64,000 bases of DNA from a virus: IMG/VR virus record IMGVR_UViG_3300023179_000042, positions 1-64,000 of that record; one strand, given 5' to 3'. A program made the position numbers and the translations under genes. Shown piece after piece: positions 31,701-37,305 of the stretch. Position 1 is the first letter of the stretch; the number at the start of each line of letters is the position of its first letter. The notes under the pieces are model-generated. The model ran no database searches. It was not told where the DNA came from and saw only the letters and a list, made by a program, of their open reading frames with translations.

Positions 31701-32908
31701 TGGAACAAGTCTTGAGTTTTATTAATTGGTTCAATACTGGTTGTACGAAGATCACTTCCCATTACAGAAGTGTAAGGTTTCATCTCAATTGGATTATCTT
31801 CTAGGTAATGTCCGGCACGAACTCGAATTTGTGTTCCTGGTTGGTATAACGGAGATTTAACAGCACCGCTGACCGTACGGCAAGCACGGCTTGGATCTTC
31901 CGAGGCACCGTCGTTGGTATCATCGCCGTCCATAGTAACCCATAAAACATTTGTTACAACCGGAGCGGTACCAATTGGCTTACGACCGTTTTTAACTCTT
32001 AGGTCACCAACTATTTCAGTAGTAGGATAACCATCTGAGCCGCCTGCTCCTGGGGCAATTCTAATACCGCTATCATTGTTTGTTAATAACTTTGTATAAA
32101 CATTATCTAGATAGGCATTTAAAAAGCTAGTCTGAGTATCACCAATAGCATAAGTACTACCAGTTGAGGCATAGATATTTGTAGCAGTGGTATCACCGCC
32201 AATATTGACATTTCCTACAATGCCTGCGCCGCCGTCGACAATTAAAGCACCTGTGTCGGTACTTACACTTTGAGTTGTTGCAGCAATAACAACTTTATCA
32301 ACAGTTAAAATACCTCGAGCAGGATTATATATCAATCCAGAAAAAGTGTTTGTAGCATGAACTGTACCAGTATTATCACTATATAGGTAGCTACCTACAT
32401 AGGTAGTGGTACTTGTATTATAAACTTGTACTCTGTTAGTAAAAACTGGATAAAAAACAGCATCGGTATTATTTGGTTGTACAATGGCCTGTACCGAAGT
32501 AGTAGCTTCGGCAACACGGCCATAAATGAATCCACCGACATTTAGATCTTTTTCAATACCAACACCGCCAGGAACATAGACAGCACCTATTACACGATTA
32601 TCAAATTGGTCGTAAATGCCTTCGGGCGGAGGAAATACTCCTTGCGTGCCAGTGCTAACTGTTGGATTGCCGACATTAGGAGCATTTAATTTAATACTTA
32701 TAGAAGAAGTATTGTAGTAATTTTTATTGGCCTCAAGACTACCACTTACTGTTTCGTTTCCAAAAACTCGAAGATTCCGTGAGACATCAAGAGCACCAAT
32801 GACATCAACATAAGGAGCATTGATAGCTATTCCACCATTGGGGCTAGCTATTTGTACCTTGCCACTACCTGTGTTGGTTGTTCTTGATCCTTTTACTCTT
32901 ATTGCCAT
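22712..32908 (-). CDS. Giant virion structural protein with 15 Cys-Arg-Asp repeats, 3398 aa
   Basis: Apparent order: GGVGIEKDLNVGG-type fibre module (1-300); beta-helix region (about 310-540, with WVTMDGDDTNDGASEDPSRA and RVRAGHYLEDNPIEM); ten copies of a repeat (about 550-2090); a second beta-helix-like region (about 2100-2400, VKITNNGYAQLVSVFTIFCS and VQVDNGGIASIVNSNANFGD); five more repeats (about 2450-3270); and a closing GGKVFF..DQNGDFRIGPG module. Each repeat is about 190 residues and carries F-x-Y-x4-C-x-R-D-x-G-x-I-x-D-x4-D-x3-G-x-N, then predicted helices (PQTVEAYNYI; ANRAFIQAEV). Family resemblance to giant structural proteins of marine T4-like phages is from memory. The gene has an ATAAATA late-promoter match 18 nt before its ATG and heads the fibre operon. 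Attachment role inferred. Confidence 0.85.
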   Translation of the reverse strand: MAIRVKGSRTTNTGSGKVQIASPNGGIAINAPYVDVIGALDVSRNLRVFGNETVSGSLEANKNYYNTSSISIKLNAPNVGNPTVSTGTQGVFPPPEGIYDQFDNRVIGAVYVPGGVGIEKDLNVGGFIYGRVAEATTSVQAIVQPNNTDAVFYPVFTNRVQVYNTSTTTYVGSYLYSDNTGTVHATNTFSGLIYNPARGILTVDKVVIAATTQSVSTDTGALIVDGGAGIVGNVNIGGDTTATNIYASTGSTYAIGDTQTSFLNAYLDNVYTKLLTNNDSGIRIAPGAGGSDGYPTTEIVGDLRVKNGRKPIGTAPVVTNVLWVTMDGDDTNDGASEDPSRACRTVSGAVKSPLYQPGTQIRVRAGHYLEDNPIEMKPYTSVMGSDLRTTSIEPINKTQDLFHVNSGCYLAFMQMTNGRSGLLQGSYRPDLNRGAYATAFPTKTGADRIDLFHSPYIQNCTNQNGPWLIDGTMFLPAATVQVPKAVGLGDWEPNTSSIILTMTQGVPEQGMYINYGIQTADFFNARTLLLANKPFLQEQVVEFVEQTFNRGTFTYNTETCIRDANFIVDAVRYDAALGTNYNSVTAGNAYQRGNTSSQAVTSTEYIQTIAAIEYLKNQSAEIMAGNTVAVNRAKAGYAEIENILSGDSPSALYFTDPQGTDIQSYNVAAKNQLIANKEFIKQEITQWIQSQIDGNYAPFNNGFTYDSVKCARDVGYIVDALCYDILYGSNTSVLACARAYFVGATSQIPGEETATVAAFNHLKSVVANVVLGNLIIASPGVTITQDLGIYVSSGVLSTQCQSLISIITDAITAGNLNSLPSASLPSISWATAGIQNSFNALTSAQTSLIASMILYIDNTYAQFKFDHTKCARDTGLIVDGLAIDLLYNSTSESVFSGLQYWSQKNYTGDIQNELTTTTAAINYIKTIAASTVTAATNGTFGQIVTDRFTDIVNILNTSSLTVNDGSFQEWFTNALVSNGDASTVTNYVTAFNTLVDAKGTLIEQTISYINSGLDPFIYDAGKCYRDTGLIVDSVVQDLLFAGKSQSTFAGLQYWNQNNYVGAIGSEITTTTNAIAYVKSLAQKVILSDLTGTRYQSTVTQRTSLQVGTTTEQDTIAAEFDLILGILNTGTVGITNQIIPNGIVPSTTASIVNAFELLQANKYYIETEAVAYVEATKNAGFEYDKETCARDVGYMIDSVSFDLLYGGNKQAIQSGVYYYGYNSTSTAVANEIPQTVEAYNYIARLLPDIIQGRQITTTLYQNTVTQVILDGGSQIDVTDAVDRIEYIADIIQNGPSVAGPKQPISTIMSPDPLTKQAAQVLAANRAFIQAEVLAYVGTFKAFWYDQTKCRRDLGYMIDSVAFDLLHGGNKQSFKSGAYYFGYSDESTLSIGKEIPATTAAYNYIRELMVSVLKSQPVPVTRTVVPQDTSLLPATDYEIEAISQKIDIITSIIRNGPSAAPDQEPINLDVNADQMVGHAYNIIKANRTFIVAEVIAYLDATLSTFTYNKAKCFRDVGILVENVSYDTTFGGNEKSVQSGLAYYNGAVSAIAGQETQTVSAIDYLNYLCQKVVKNEVCPNLLGNRATYQQVINTVLTNGETTVRNINNNFNIITNIISNGTDAAPKIYVSPGPDAAFVSAETLMQANRQFIQQQTINYINWNLSQKQFPYSEVKCARDIGRVLEAVSLDLLYPTTGTSQTTFAGIQYWNQSDYITPIIKEEINQTISAVKYLKDTAVKVIQNITPTVDLVPRYQTATIQVTTLEAATIDEAAFISKDFDVLIGILEGDTLGWTDRIEANGEASNLTGVYNAVALLAANKQYLADEINAYIQTTLPGFVYSTSTCARDVGYIIDSISFDLIHGGNKQAVQSGLYYYGVDGNQSAIPTEIPQTIDAFNRLAALASQVVQNIVVTATYQTVYKQNTSITPASAAEGAEVIRLLATLTNIINNGPTVAAPLSPISLTASTLTNVYNAYEILKANTEFLKAEVIEYIDAKYNPNSFQYNEELCYRDTGLIIDAVSQDILVGGNSKSIEAGVSYWNEGYNHVAGQESTTTLALNYARDIALKIVGNEPVDVITGTTVKQVINPYFQYGGDYMPRQAIRRNFFIITNIIENGLPVVPPLYQGGSIYAATGQLADDVRIPPRVTSVVKLDQDVYRVGINTSTVGFGVDSVIYLGEVPTYPLNDQQVEQLSYEYSGSTSTWNGRKIDPIGGMGGSLVDGANISDRSPIQSFVYDAFTQVTQGGHGVKITNNGYAQLVSVFTIFCSIGVQVDNGGIASIVNSNANFGDICLQAKGFGKRAFSGTIYNPPYVAYPKSPGPNGLDQYYPNGFWPNNAQVQVFLPDTIDRPHISLIMEVEPDEGHTNEQNLPYFLNAAPNTGTLTTGSITITVSDTDGINIGDYIYIRDINNSTKGGDGVEIVTTGSTFVTDVSYKTVTLNTPLTSGGGDPTNPNFYNLYFCGKAYYTVLSSTVADNPRNTGTNILSLANTVTDQVAAHIAAIQYLNTLTDLVIANRDVSAELGLYQELVFPTITPQVFKPLVTGGGQAAPFIDLRFSETNRIIGEPTTSAEAEALFPSSLRTKTGTIPQGAGSAITLIEANLDFLASEVSAYVQVTNNQTPFDYDRNICRRDSNYIITGTIYDVVLGTNYNTVASGLAYRRGIPSSQMVTSTELVQTLEAIRFIKDQSAISLNIDNTAVDRANTAYDNLIEIIDSGNIPTVTFTNPTGGNANELNAKDQLQTNKTFIQAEVTGWIQDQIDSGLGIWRSFTYSEEKCFRDVGFIVDALCYDILYGGNSATDICARAYFTFAVSTIPGESSQTVAAYNHLSTIAQQIIRGQIVTRSSGNTYTQSLEGSFASATEASTLDTLVQTITDVIEAGSLTGLPAVVYPDITWAAAGLQNAVIQLEADQDTIVNDTIDYIDNTFAGGFSYDRNICRRDTGYIIDGISYDSALGTNFNAITCGNAYRRGIASSQVVIANELPQTLEAYRYLKNRSEEIMTASTVAKNRATTSYVELNSIIEGNDPSLVTFTDPVTTNTNVIYAKDQLIANKAFIQEEIINWIQAQIDGDIGDFNGFTYDSAKCSRDVGYIIDALCYDVLYGGNSASLNCAKAYFSFAVSTIPGESSQTVEAYQRLSIVVQQVVQGVPVTVSPGNTISQDTGGAYASTLEATLLDGLLNITINAITAGNLDNLPTLVNPDITWTAPTVQVAVAALQANRATLIENVITFIDVNFTRSFTYDDDKCRRDVKLLLRRLIYDLESGGRYNSVMNGLSYWSRNGTHHLVQLGENVRRTDLFPDSCLVNFYQRSYISASGYVFEYVGAGITYGALPQVGYADPVQGKETVQLSGGKVFFTSTDQNGDFRIGPGLVISQATGVLSGRTFTKSLFANLTPFILAIEGGGV

Positions 32909-32926
32909 TTTTCCAATCCTTTAGAG

Positions 32927-32933
32927 TATTTAT
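32927..32933 (-). promoter_or_regulatory. T4-type late promoter match (ATAAATA) before the 3398-aa gene
   Basis: The minus strand reads CCAATAAATACTCTAAAGG in the gap between the 168-aa gene and the giant gene. The distance from ATAAATA to the ATG at 32908 is 18 nt, almost the same as at the 3124-aa gene and at gp6. An AAAGGA ribosome-binding site follows. Confidence 0.6.
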
Positions 32934-32938
32934 TGGTT

Positions 32939-33445
32939 TTAGTGGATTCGAACTTCGATGCCTCTGATGAACATTCCATCTCTATGAGGAAAGTGAGGAT
33001 GCGATTGAAATCTCATTAATAATCCAAAGCTACTGTTAATATCTTGCTGACTAATTGTTTCTAAACCCCAAAGATCCGTTGAACTGCCGTAAGTTTTGAT
33101 AGGATCTAGATTTAAGGTGGCTTTGTTTTCGCTAACAACTTGATCATTGATAACAAGTTGAACTGTTTCATCTGTGACACGCCCTCGCCTGTCTGTCGTT
33201 AAAACAACTTCAATTCCATTTATAGTATCAGGAATAGAAGAAAAATCAAATCCTTGAACTTTAAGATAATATGTTTTATTTCTTAGATCTGTTTTTGGAC
33301 TTCGTGCTAGGTGTGACAGTACTCCTTGTGTACCTATTTTTACTTGACTGTTAAATTTTGTTTCATCCCACCGAATATGTACGCTTTCACCGCCTTCTTC
33401 AGCATATTGATAAAATGTGGTTGGAAATTTTGAAACCATAGTCAT
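32939..33445 (-). CDS. Predicted virion structural protein, 168 aa
   Basis: Beta-rich protein with no membrane segment or catalytic motif that I can see (LRNKTYYLKVQGFDFSSIPD; GIEVVLTTDRRGRVTDETVQ; DGMFIRGIEVRIH). The alternation of strands, and the run naming a reference plane of the protein (IEVVLTT, ETVQLVIN), suggest a jelly-roll or carbohydrate-binding-like sandwich. Two in-frame ATGs compete (33445 and 33439); neither has a strong Shine-Dalgarno sequence. It is separated by a bidirectional terminator from the 229-aa gene upstream and precedes the 3398-aa gene, so it begins the fibre block. A fibre-linked or neck/whisker protein is plausible; the function is unassigned. Confidence 0.65.
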   Translation of the reverse strand: MTMVSKFPTTFYQYAEEGGESVHIRWDETKFNSQVKIGTQGVLSHLARSPKTDLRNKTYYLKVQGFDFSSIPDTINGIEVVLTTDRRGRVTDETVQLVINDQVVSENKATLNLDPIKTYGSSTDLWGLETISQQDINSSFGLLMRFQSHPHFPHRDGMFIRGIEVRIH

Positions 33446-33483
33446 ACCAATATTTACCTAAACTATAAAGTGCGTATTCATTG

Positions 33484-33509
33484 AAAAAGGCCCCGAAGAG
33501 CCTTTTTTT
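33484..33509. terminator. Bidirectional rho-independent terminator
   Basis: An 8-bp stem AAAAAGGC / GCCTTTTT (33484-33491 with 33500-33507) encloses the loop CCCGAAGA. The flanking A and T runs make it work in either orientation. It separates the head module (229-aa gene ending at 33525) from the fibre block. Confidence 0.8.
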
Positions 33510-33524
33510 CATTACTAATATAAA

Positions 33525-34214
33525 TTAAGTATTAGCCAAGGTAACAACAGTACCGGTAGCCGATGCTAAAGTCCAGCCTGTTTGTACGCCATCGCTAACT
33601 AAGTAAGCAGTAGACATTGAACGTCGTTTAACTCTTACTTTATGAGCTGTTAGTTTAGTCACCCAGTATGTGCTTCCGTTATAATCCGTAGCAATGATAT
33701 TCATTGTTCCAGGAATCAATGTATTGGTAGCAGTTAATTTACACTGGCCAGTTCCGTCGGCATTCTGAACTAGGTATCGACGACTTGATTCTTGTTTAAT
33801 AATATCGCCACCAGTGCGACTTTGAGAAGCACTTGGTAGATATGAACTCAACGACAATGCATTTTGTCTATTAGACGTTAAAGTGATTGTAAATGTAGCA
33901 GTTGTACCTGTTGTGCCACCTGTAACTGTTGCGGTAGGTGCTGATGTGTAACCAGATCCAGCTGTTAACAAAGTAACAGTTGCTACCTGACCAAATGCGT
34001 TGGTTGTTACTCGACCAGTAGGGGCAGCTCCACCAGTAATATTAGGTGCTGTAAAAGTTAGACCAATAGTTGTAGAAGTAGTATATAAAGTACCGGTGTT
34101 ATTTTTAGCAATTGTGGCTACACCTTCGCCGCCAACACCGCTACCTTGACTTACACTACCGTAGTCAGGTAAATTTAAGTTACCAAAAAATTTCTTTTTA
34201 ATCGGACGTCCCAT
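33525..34214 (-). CDS. Capsid-neighbourhood protein of unknown function, 229 aa
   Basis: The N-terminus MGRPIKKKFFGNLN is basic. It is followed by Gly/Ser-rich sequence, then a repeat-like region (GRVTTNAFGQVATVTLLTAG; GSGYTSAPTATVTGG) of the kind seen in several phage and giant-virus surface proteins. The C-terminal half reads RRYLVQNADGTGQCKLTATN and STYWVTKLTAHKVRVKRRSM. Proteins with this opening recur beside the capsid gene in marine T4-like phages, from memory, so capsid decoration or head completion is a reasonable guess but not established. A strong AAAGGAG ribosome-binding site precedes the ATG. It sits between two terminators, so it is probably transcribed partly on its own, from a structured leader at 34215-34300. 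Confidence 0.72.
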   Translation of the reverse strand: MGRPIKKKFFGNLNLPDYGSVSQGSGVGGEGVATIAKNNTGTLYTTSTTIGLTFTAPNITGGAAPTGRVTTNAFGQVATVTLLTAGSGYTSAPTATVTGGTTGTTATFTITLTSNRQNALSLSSYLPSASQSRTGGDIIKQESSRRYLVQNADGTGQCKLTATNTLIPGTMNIIATDYNGSTYWVTKLTAHKVRVKRRSMSTAYLVSDGVQTGWTLASATGTVVTLANT

Positions 34215-34300
34215 TTTGTTTCTCCTTTAAAATAAACTAGCAGATTCTATCTGCTACGCGGCGGGGACCGCATAATATAAACATAGATACTTTATTTAAC
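34215..34300 (-). promoter_or_regulatory. Structured 5' leader of the 229-aa gene
   Basis: Between the gp23 terminator and the ATG at 34214 there are two compact hairpins: 34238-34256 (8-bp stem TAGCAGAT/ATCTGCTA, 3-nt loop) and 34261-34271 (GCGG/CCGC, loop GGA). A TTAAATAA string near 34291-34298 on the minus strand resembles the late promoter but is not an exact match. The hairpins could stabilise the message or act as a processing site. Confidence 0.4.
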
Positions 34301-34323
34301 AAAAAACCCGCCGAAGCGGGTTT
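34300..34323 (-). terminator. Rho-independent terminator after gp23
   Basis: On the minus strand: AAACCCGC, loop TTCG, GCGGGTTT, followed by further T residues (TTTTTTG overall). It is an 8-bp stem closed by a stable UUCG tetraloop with a U-tract, 32 nt downstream of the gp23 stop. Classic intrinsic terminator for the highly expressed capsid gene. Confidence 0.9.
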
Positions 34324-34354
34324 GATGTTTGCTTTTTTAGGCAAGTTCCTCTGA

Positions 34355-35536
34355 TTAAGAGAAGCTTACGTTTGCGCTAGTAATAGCAACCTTGCCTAGG
34401 TAGTCAGCAGCGTTACCTAGAGAACTAGCTGTGTTGCTTAGTTCAATGTATCCGTAACGTGTTAAGAAACCAACTACTGGTTCAAAGGTTGTTGGGTCTA
34501 GAACAACACCAGAGCTCATTAGAGGAATATATGGGCAATAGAACGCAGCTGCATCAGCTTCGCTAGAACCCTTATAACCAATAAGAACTTGGCTGCTATC
34601 AAAGCCAGAATCGGCTAGATAGCTGTCAACATAGATTCTCATGGCGCCATTTAGTGTACCGACAAACTTGGTATTTGTTGGGGCTTCAAATGTACCTTCT
34701 GTTGTACGAGCAAATGCGCTTGTAGTAGCAGACTGAAGAATTGTTAGAGCTTGGTTAGAAACAACAGCCCAGTTACCAGCACCACGACGTGTACGCTGAG
34801 CAATCAAGTTGCTTACGCGGTTCATCTGGATGGCTAGAGCAGCGTGCTCATCACCAACGAATGTGGCTGTACCAGAAACTAGAGACTGGTCATATGTCTG
34901 CTCAACGCTAGCTAGACCACGGAGGCTGATAAGGATTTCTTGGTCGATTTCAGCTGTGATTTCTTGTGCTAGAGCAGCCATAATTTCTGCTTCAATATCA
35001 ATACCTTGTTGAGCTTGAGCATCTTGAGCAGCTTCGAATGTCCAGCGAGCAGATAACTTACGGCTCTTGGCTTCAACAGTCTGTTTCAAGATCTGGATGC
35101 TCATACGCTTTCCAGGCTGACCTTCCATAGCGGCTGTTGTGTTAGCCTTTGGACTTGTTGTGCTGTCATTGTTACCAGAATAACCAGCAGCAACCTTGAA
35201 TGGGCTTAGTGCTTCTTCACCAGCAATTACATTGTCTCCGCTATCAGCATAGCGAACACGCAAAGTGTGGATTTGAGCAACTGGGCCTGTCATTGGTTGA
35301 ACACCAACGATTTCGTTAGCAATAACGGTAGGCATTACACGGCGAATTACTGGAAGAATTACGCGGTTTAATGTTGCTACGTTACCGGCACTTGTAGCTC
35401 CTGCTGTGGCGCTTTCAACCAAGTGACGACGAGTGTTTTCTAGGCAGATGCCCATGGACGCACGACGGTTACCTTGTAGGCCTTCAAGCAGAGCATCTTT
35501 GGTCTCTGACCATCTTTCATTTAAAAGTTGTGACAT
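34355..35536 (-). CDS. 23: Major capsid protein precursor (gp23)
   Basis: HK97-fold capsid shell subunit of T4-like phages. The sequence LLNERWSETKDALLEGLQG, then RRHLVESATAG, LPVIRRVMPTVIANEIVGVQ and MTGPVAQIHTLRVRY matches the gp23 family. At 393 aa it is shorter than T4 gp23 (521 aa), as in other marine T4-like phages. A likely gp21 cleavage site (consensus L/I-x-E) is L-V-E at residues 39-41, which would remove a 41-residue propeptide after assembly. The gene follows gp22 by 21 nt, has an AAGGAG ribosome-binding site and ends in a strong terminator. Context (20-21-22-23 in T4 order) supports the call. Confidence 0.97.
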   Translation of the reverse strand: MSQLLNERWSETKDALLEGLQGNRRASMGICLENTRRHLVESATAGATSAGNVATLNRVILPVIRRVMPTVIANEIVGVQPMTGPVAQIHTLRVRYADSGDNVIAGEEALSPFKVAAGYSGNNDSTTSPKANTTAAMEGQPGKRMSIQILKQTVEAKSRKLSARWTFEAAQDAQAQQGIDIEAEIMAALAQEITAEIDQEILISLRGLASVEQTYDQSLVSGTATFVGDEHAALAIQMNRVSNLIAQRTRRGAGNWAVVSNQALTILQSATTSAFARTTEGTFEAPTNTKFVGTLNGAMRIYVDSYLADSGFDSSQVLIGYKGSSEADAAAFYCPYIPLMSSGVVLDPTTFEPVVGFLTRYGYIELSNTASSLGNAADYLGKVAITSANVSFS

Positions 35537-35557
35537 TTTAGTTTGTCTCCTTGAATA

Positions 35558-36646
35558 TTATTTTGTTAATCCCGCCAACTTACGGATATCAACAATATTG
35601 TCTAAGCCTACCTCTGGCTTTGCTTCACGATCGCCAGTAACTACGGCACCTTCGGTTAACACGGTTTTCTTGCTAACTTTCTTGTCACCTTCCATTACTG
35701 CGGGTAGGTATTTCTCAAAAGATTCATTTAGTTTCTGTGTTGGAACGGATTCCAAAAGATCCTTCATGATGTCTCTCTTGTCAGCACTCAATGGTGCTAA
35801 CATTTCTGCCATTACAGACTTACGCTCCATTAGGTCTTTGGTAACGCGAATTTCGCGCTGTGCAGACTCTACCAATGTTGCTTTTTCAGCAATAGCTTGT
35901 TTTGCTTCAGATAATTCTTGCTCTTTTTTAGAAATAATCTTTAACAATTTACTTGTTTCGGATTTTTCATTTAGGAATGAAGCGCTGAACTCTTGGGCAA
36001 ATGCTTCATAAATGCGACGACCAAAATCATTGTTACGGCTGTTTTCAATGTCTTCTTTTAACTGACGAATTTCAGTTGTAAGTTTCTTTGTAACAGCAGT
36101 TTCAACAACCTTAGCACTACGCTTAATAAATGACTGTTTAATATCTTCAAATTTGCTCTTGGCTTCACGAACTAGCTTAACTTTAGTTGCAGCTAGGTCC
36201 TTTTTGTCTTGGGCAAATTCGTTGATCTCTTTGGCTAGAGCATGAACTACAAACTGCTCTAGCTTGTTGAAATTCTCACTGACTTTCTTACGATCGTTTT
36301 GGAATTCAACAAGCTCTTTTCCTAACTGCTTGATAACAAATCCTTCTAGCTTTTTACCGTCTTGCGCCATACGGGCTGCGTATTGTGCTTGGGCTTCGAC
36401 TAGAGCTTTTTTGTCTTCGTGCAATTCGGACATCTCTACGGCCAATCTGTCGCTTAACATCTTGTCGATTGCCTCAACCATAACAGTTTTGTCATGATTG
36501 TATTTTTGGGCAAATTCTTCACGAAGTTCTGCGGCTACTTGGTCGCGATTCTCTTGTAGTTTAGCAGCCAAGGCAGATTCTAATTCAGAACTTAGATCTT
36601 CTGAAATAGCACCGCTTTCTACTAATTTTTTGAATGCGTCCAACAT
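35558..36646 (-). CDS. 22: Prohead scaffold core protein (gp22)
   Basis: Main internal scaffold around which the gp23 shell assembles, later digested by gp21. The 362-aa sequence is almost entirely helical and charged, with long coiled-coil stretches (residues about 25-310, rich in K, E and A) and no beta-rich domain, as expected of the family. Motifs include MLDAFKKLVESGAISEDLSS at the N-terminus and LAPLSADKRDIMKDLLESV near residue 290. T4 gp22 is 269 aa, so this version is longer. It lies between gp21 (16-nt gap) and gp23 with a CGAGGAG ribosome-binding site. Confidence 0.92.
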   Translation of the reverse strand: MLDAFKKLVESGAISEDLSSELESALAAKLQENRDQVAAELREEFAQKYNHDKTVMVEAIDKMLSDRLAVEMSELHEDKKALVEAQAQYAARMAQDGKKLEGFVIKQLGKELVEFQNDRKKVSENFNKLEQFVVHALAKEINEFAQDKKDLAATKVKLVREAKSKFEDIKQSFIKRSAKVVETAVTKKLTTEIRQLKEDIENSRNNDFGRRIYEAFAQEFSASFLNEKSETSKLLKIISKKEQELSEAKQAIAEKATLVESAQREIRVTKDLMERKSVMAEMLAPLSADKRDIMKDLLESVPTQKLNESFEKYLPAVMEGDKKVSKKTVLTEGAVVTGDREAKPEVGLDNIVDIRKLAGLTK

Positions 36647-36662
36647 CTATTTCTCCTCGGGC

Positions 36663-37292
36663 TTATTTTAGACCTTTAATAATTGAAAGAAGTGATTCCT
36701 TCAGATATTTTTGGGCCTTTGGATCTTCTTTTACTTCTTGCGCTACCTGTAATGCCTTATACCCTCTACGAGTATTCATAAGATGCTCGTAAACAGGTGT
36801 AGGATAAGCTCCCGGTGCGCTAGGCTGGGCAACTACATCTACCGTAATAATTTCAAAATCGGATACATGGCCGTTCATGTCGTTAACGTTTCCGCTACCA
36901 CGACTACTAACACCAAGTTTTACACCGCTTTCGAGCATAGTACGAACCAAATTGCCCATTGGTGTAGGAAGAATTTTCATCTTCCCATAACCGTTTGGAC
37001 CGTCCATCCACATTTGAGTAATCATATGGGATACACGATCCAAATTAACTTTTAAATCTTCTGGATGATCAACTTCACCTAACACGCTGTAACCATTTTG
37101 GATTTGATCGTTTAGTGTTTTCACAGCACGCTCAATTTCGTCTACAGGATAGATGCGTTGATTTGCGTTGCGAACACCACCTTGAATTGCAATTCCTTTA
37201 AGATAAAGATTTTTTCCATCTTTATCATCAGACTCAAGCATAACTTGAGCCTGATCAAAACTTAGTGTTTCGCGTAGGTAAGAATATTTCAT
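36663..37292 (-). CDS. 21: Prohead maturation protease (gp21)
   Basis: Serine-type protease that cuts scaffold and capsid propeptides during head maturation. Length 209 aa matches T4 gp21 (212 aa). Visible catalytic-type motifs are GEVDHP with His76, GVSSRGSG with Ser129/Ser130, and IITVDVVAQPSAPG with Asp152, the H-S-D arrangement of herpesvirus-like phage prohead proteases. The N-terminal strand LYLKGIAIQGGVRNANQRIY is also typical. It lies between the acidic core protein (13-nt gap) and gp22. The ribosome-binding site is weak (GAGAATCTGG). Confidence 0.95.
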   Translation of the reverse strand: MKYSYLRETLSFDQAQVMLESDDKDGKNLYLKGIAIQGGVRNANQRIYPVDEIERAVKTLNDQIQNGYSVLGEVDHPEDLKVNLDRVSHMITQMWMDGPNGYGKMKILPTPMGNLVRTMLESGVKLGVSSRGSGNVNDMNGHVSDFEIITVDVVAQPSAPGAYPTPVYEHLMNTRRGYKALQVAQEVKEDPKAQKYLKESLLSIIKGLK

Positions 37293-37305
37293 CCAGATTC
37301 TCTAA

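Noticed and set aside
35433-36011. Plus-strand open frame of 192 codons across gp23/gp22
   Set aside because: Antisense to well recognised gp22 and the start of gp23; Ser/Leu/Phe-rich composition typical of the complement of Lys/Glu coiled-coil sequence.
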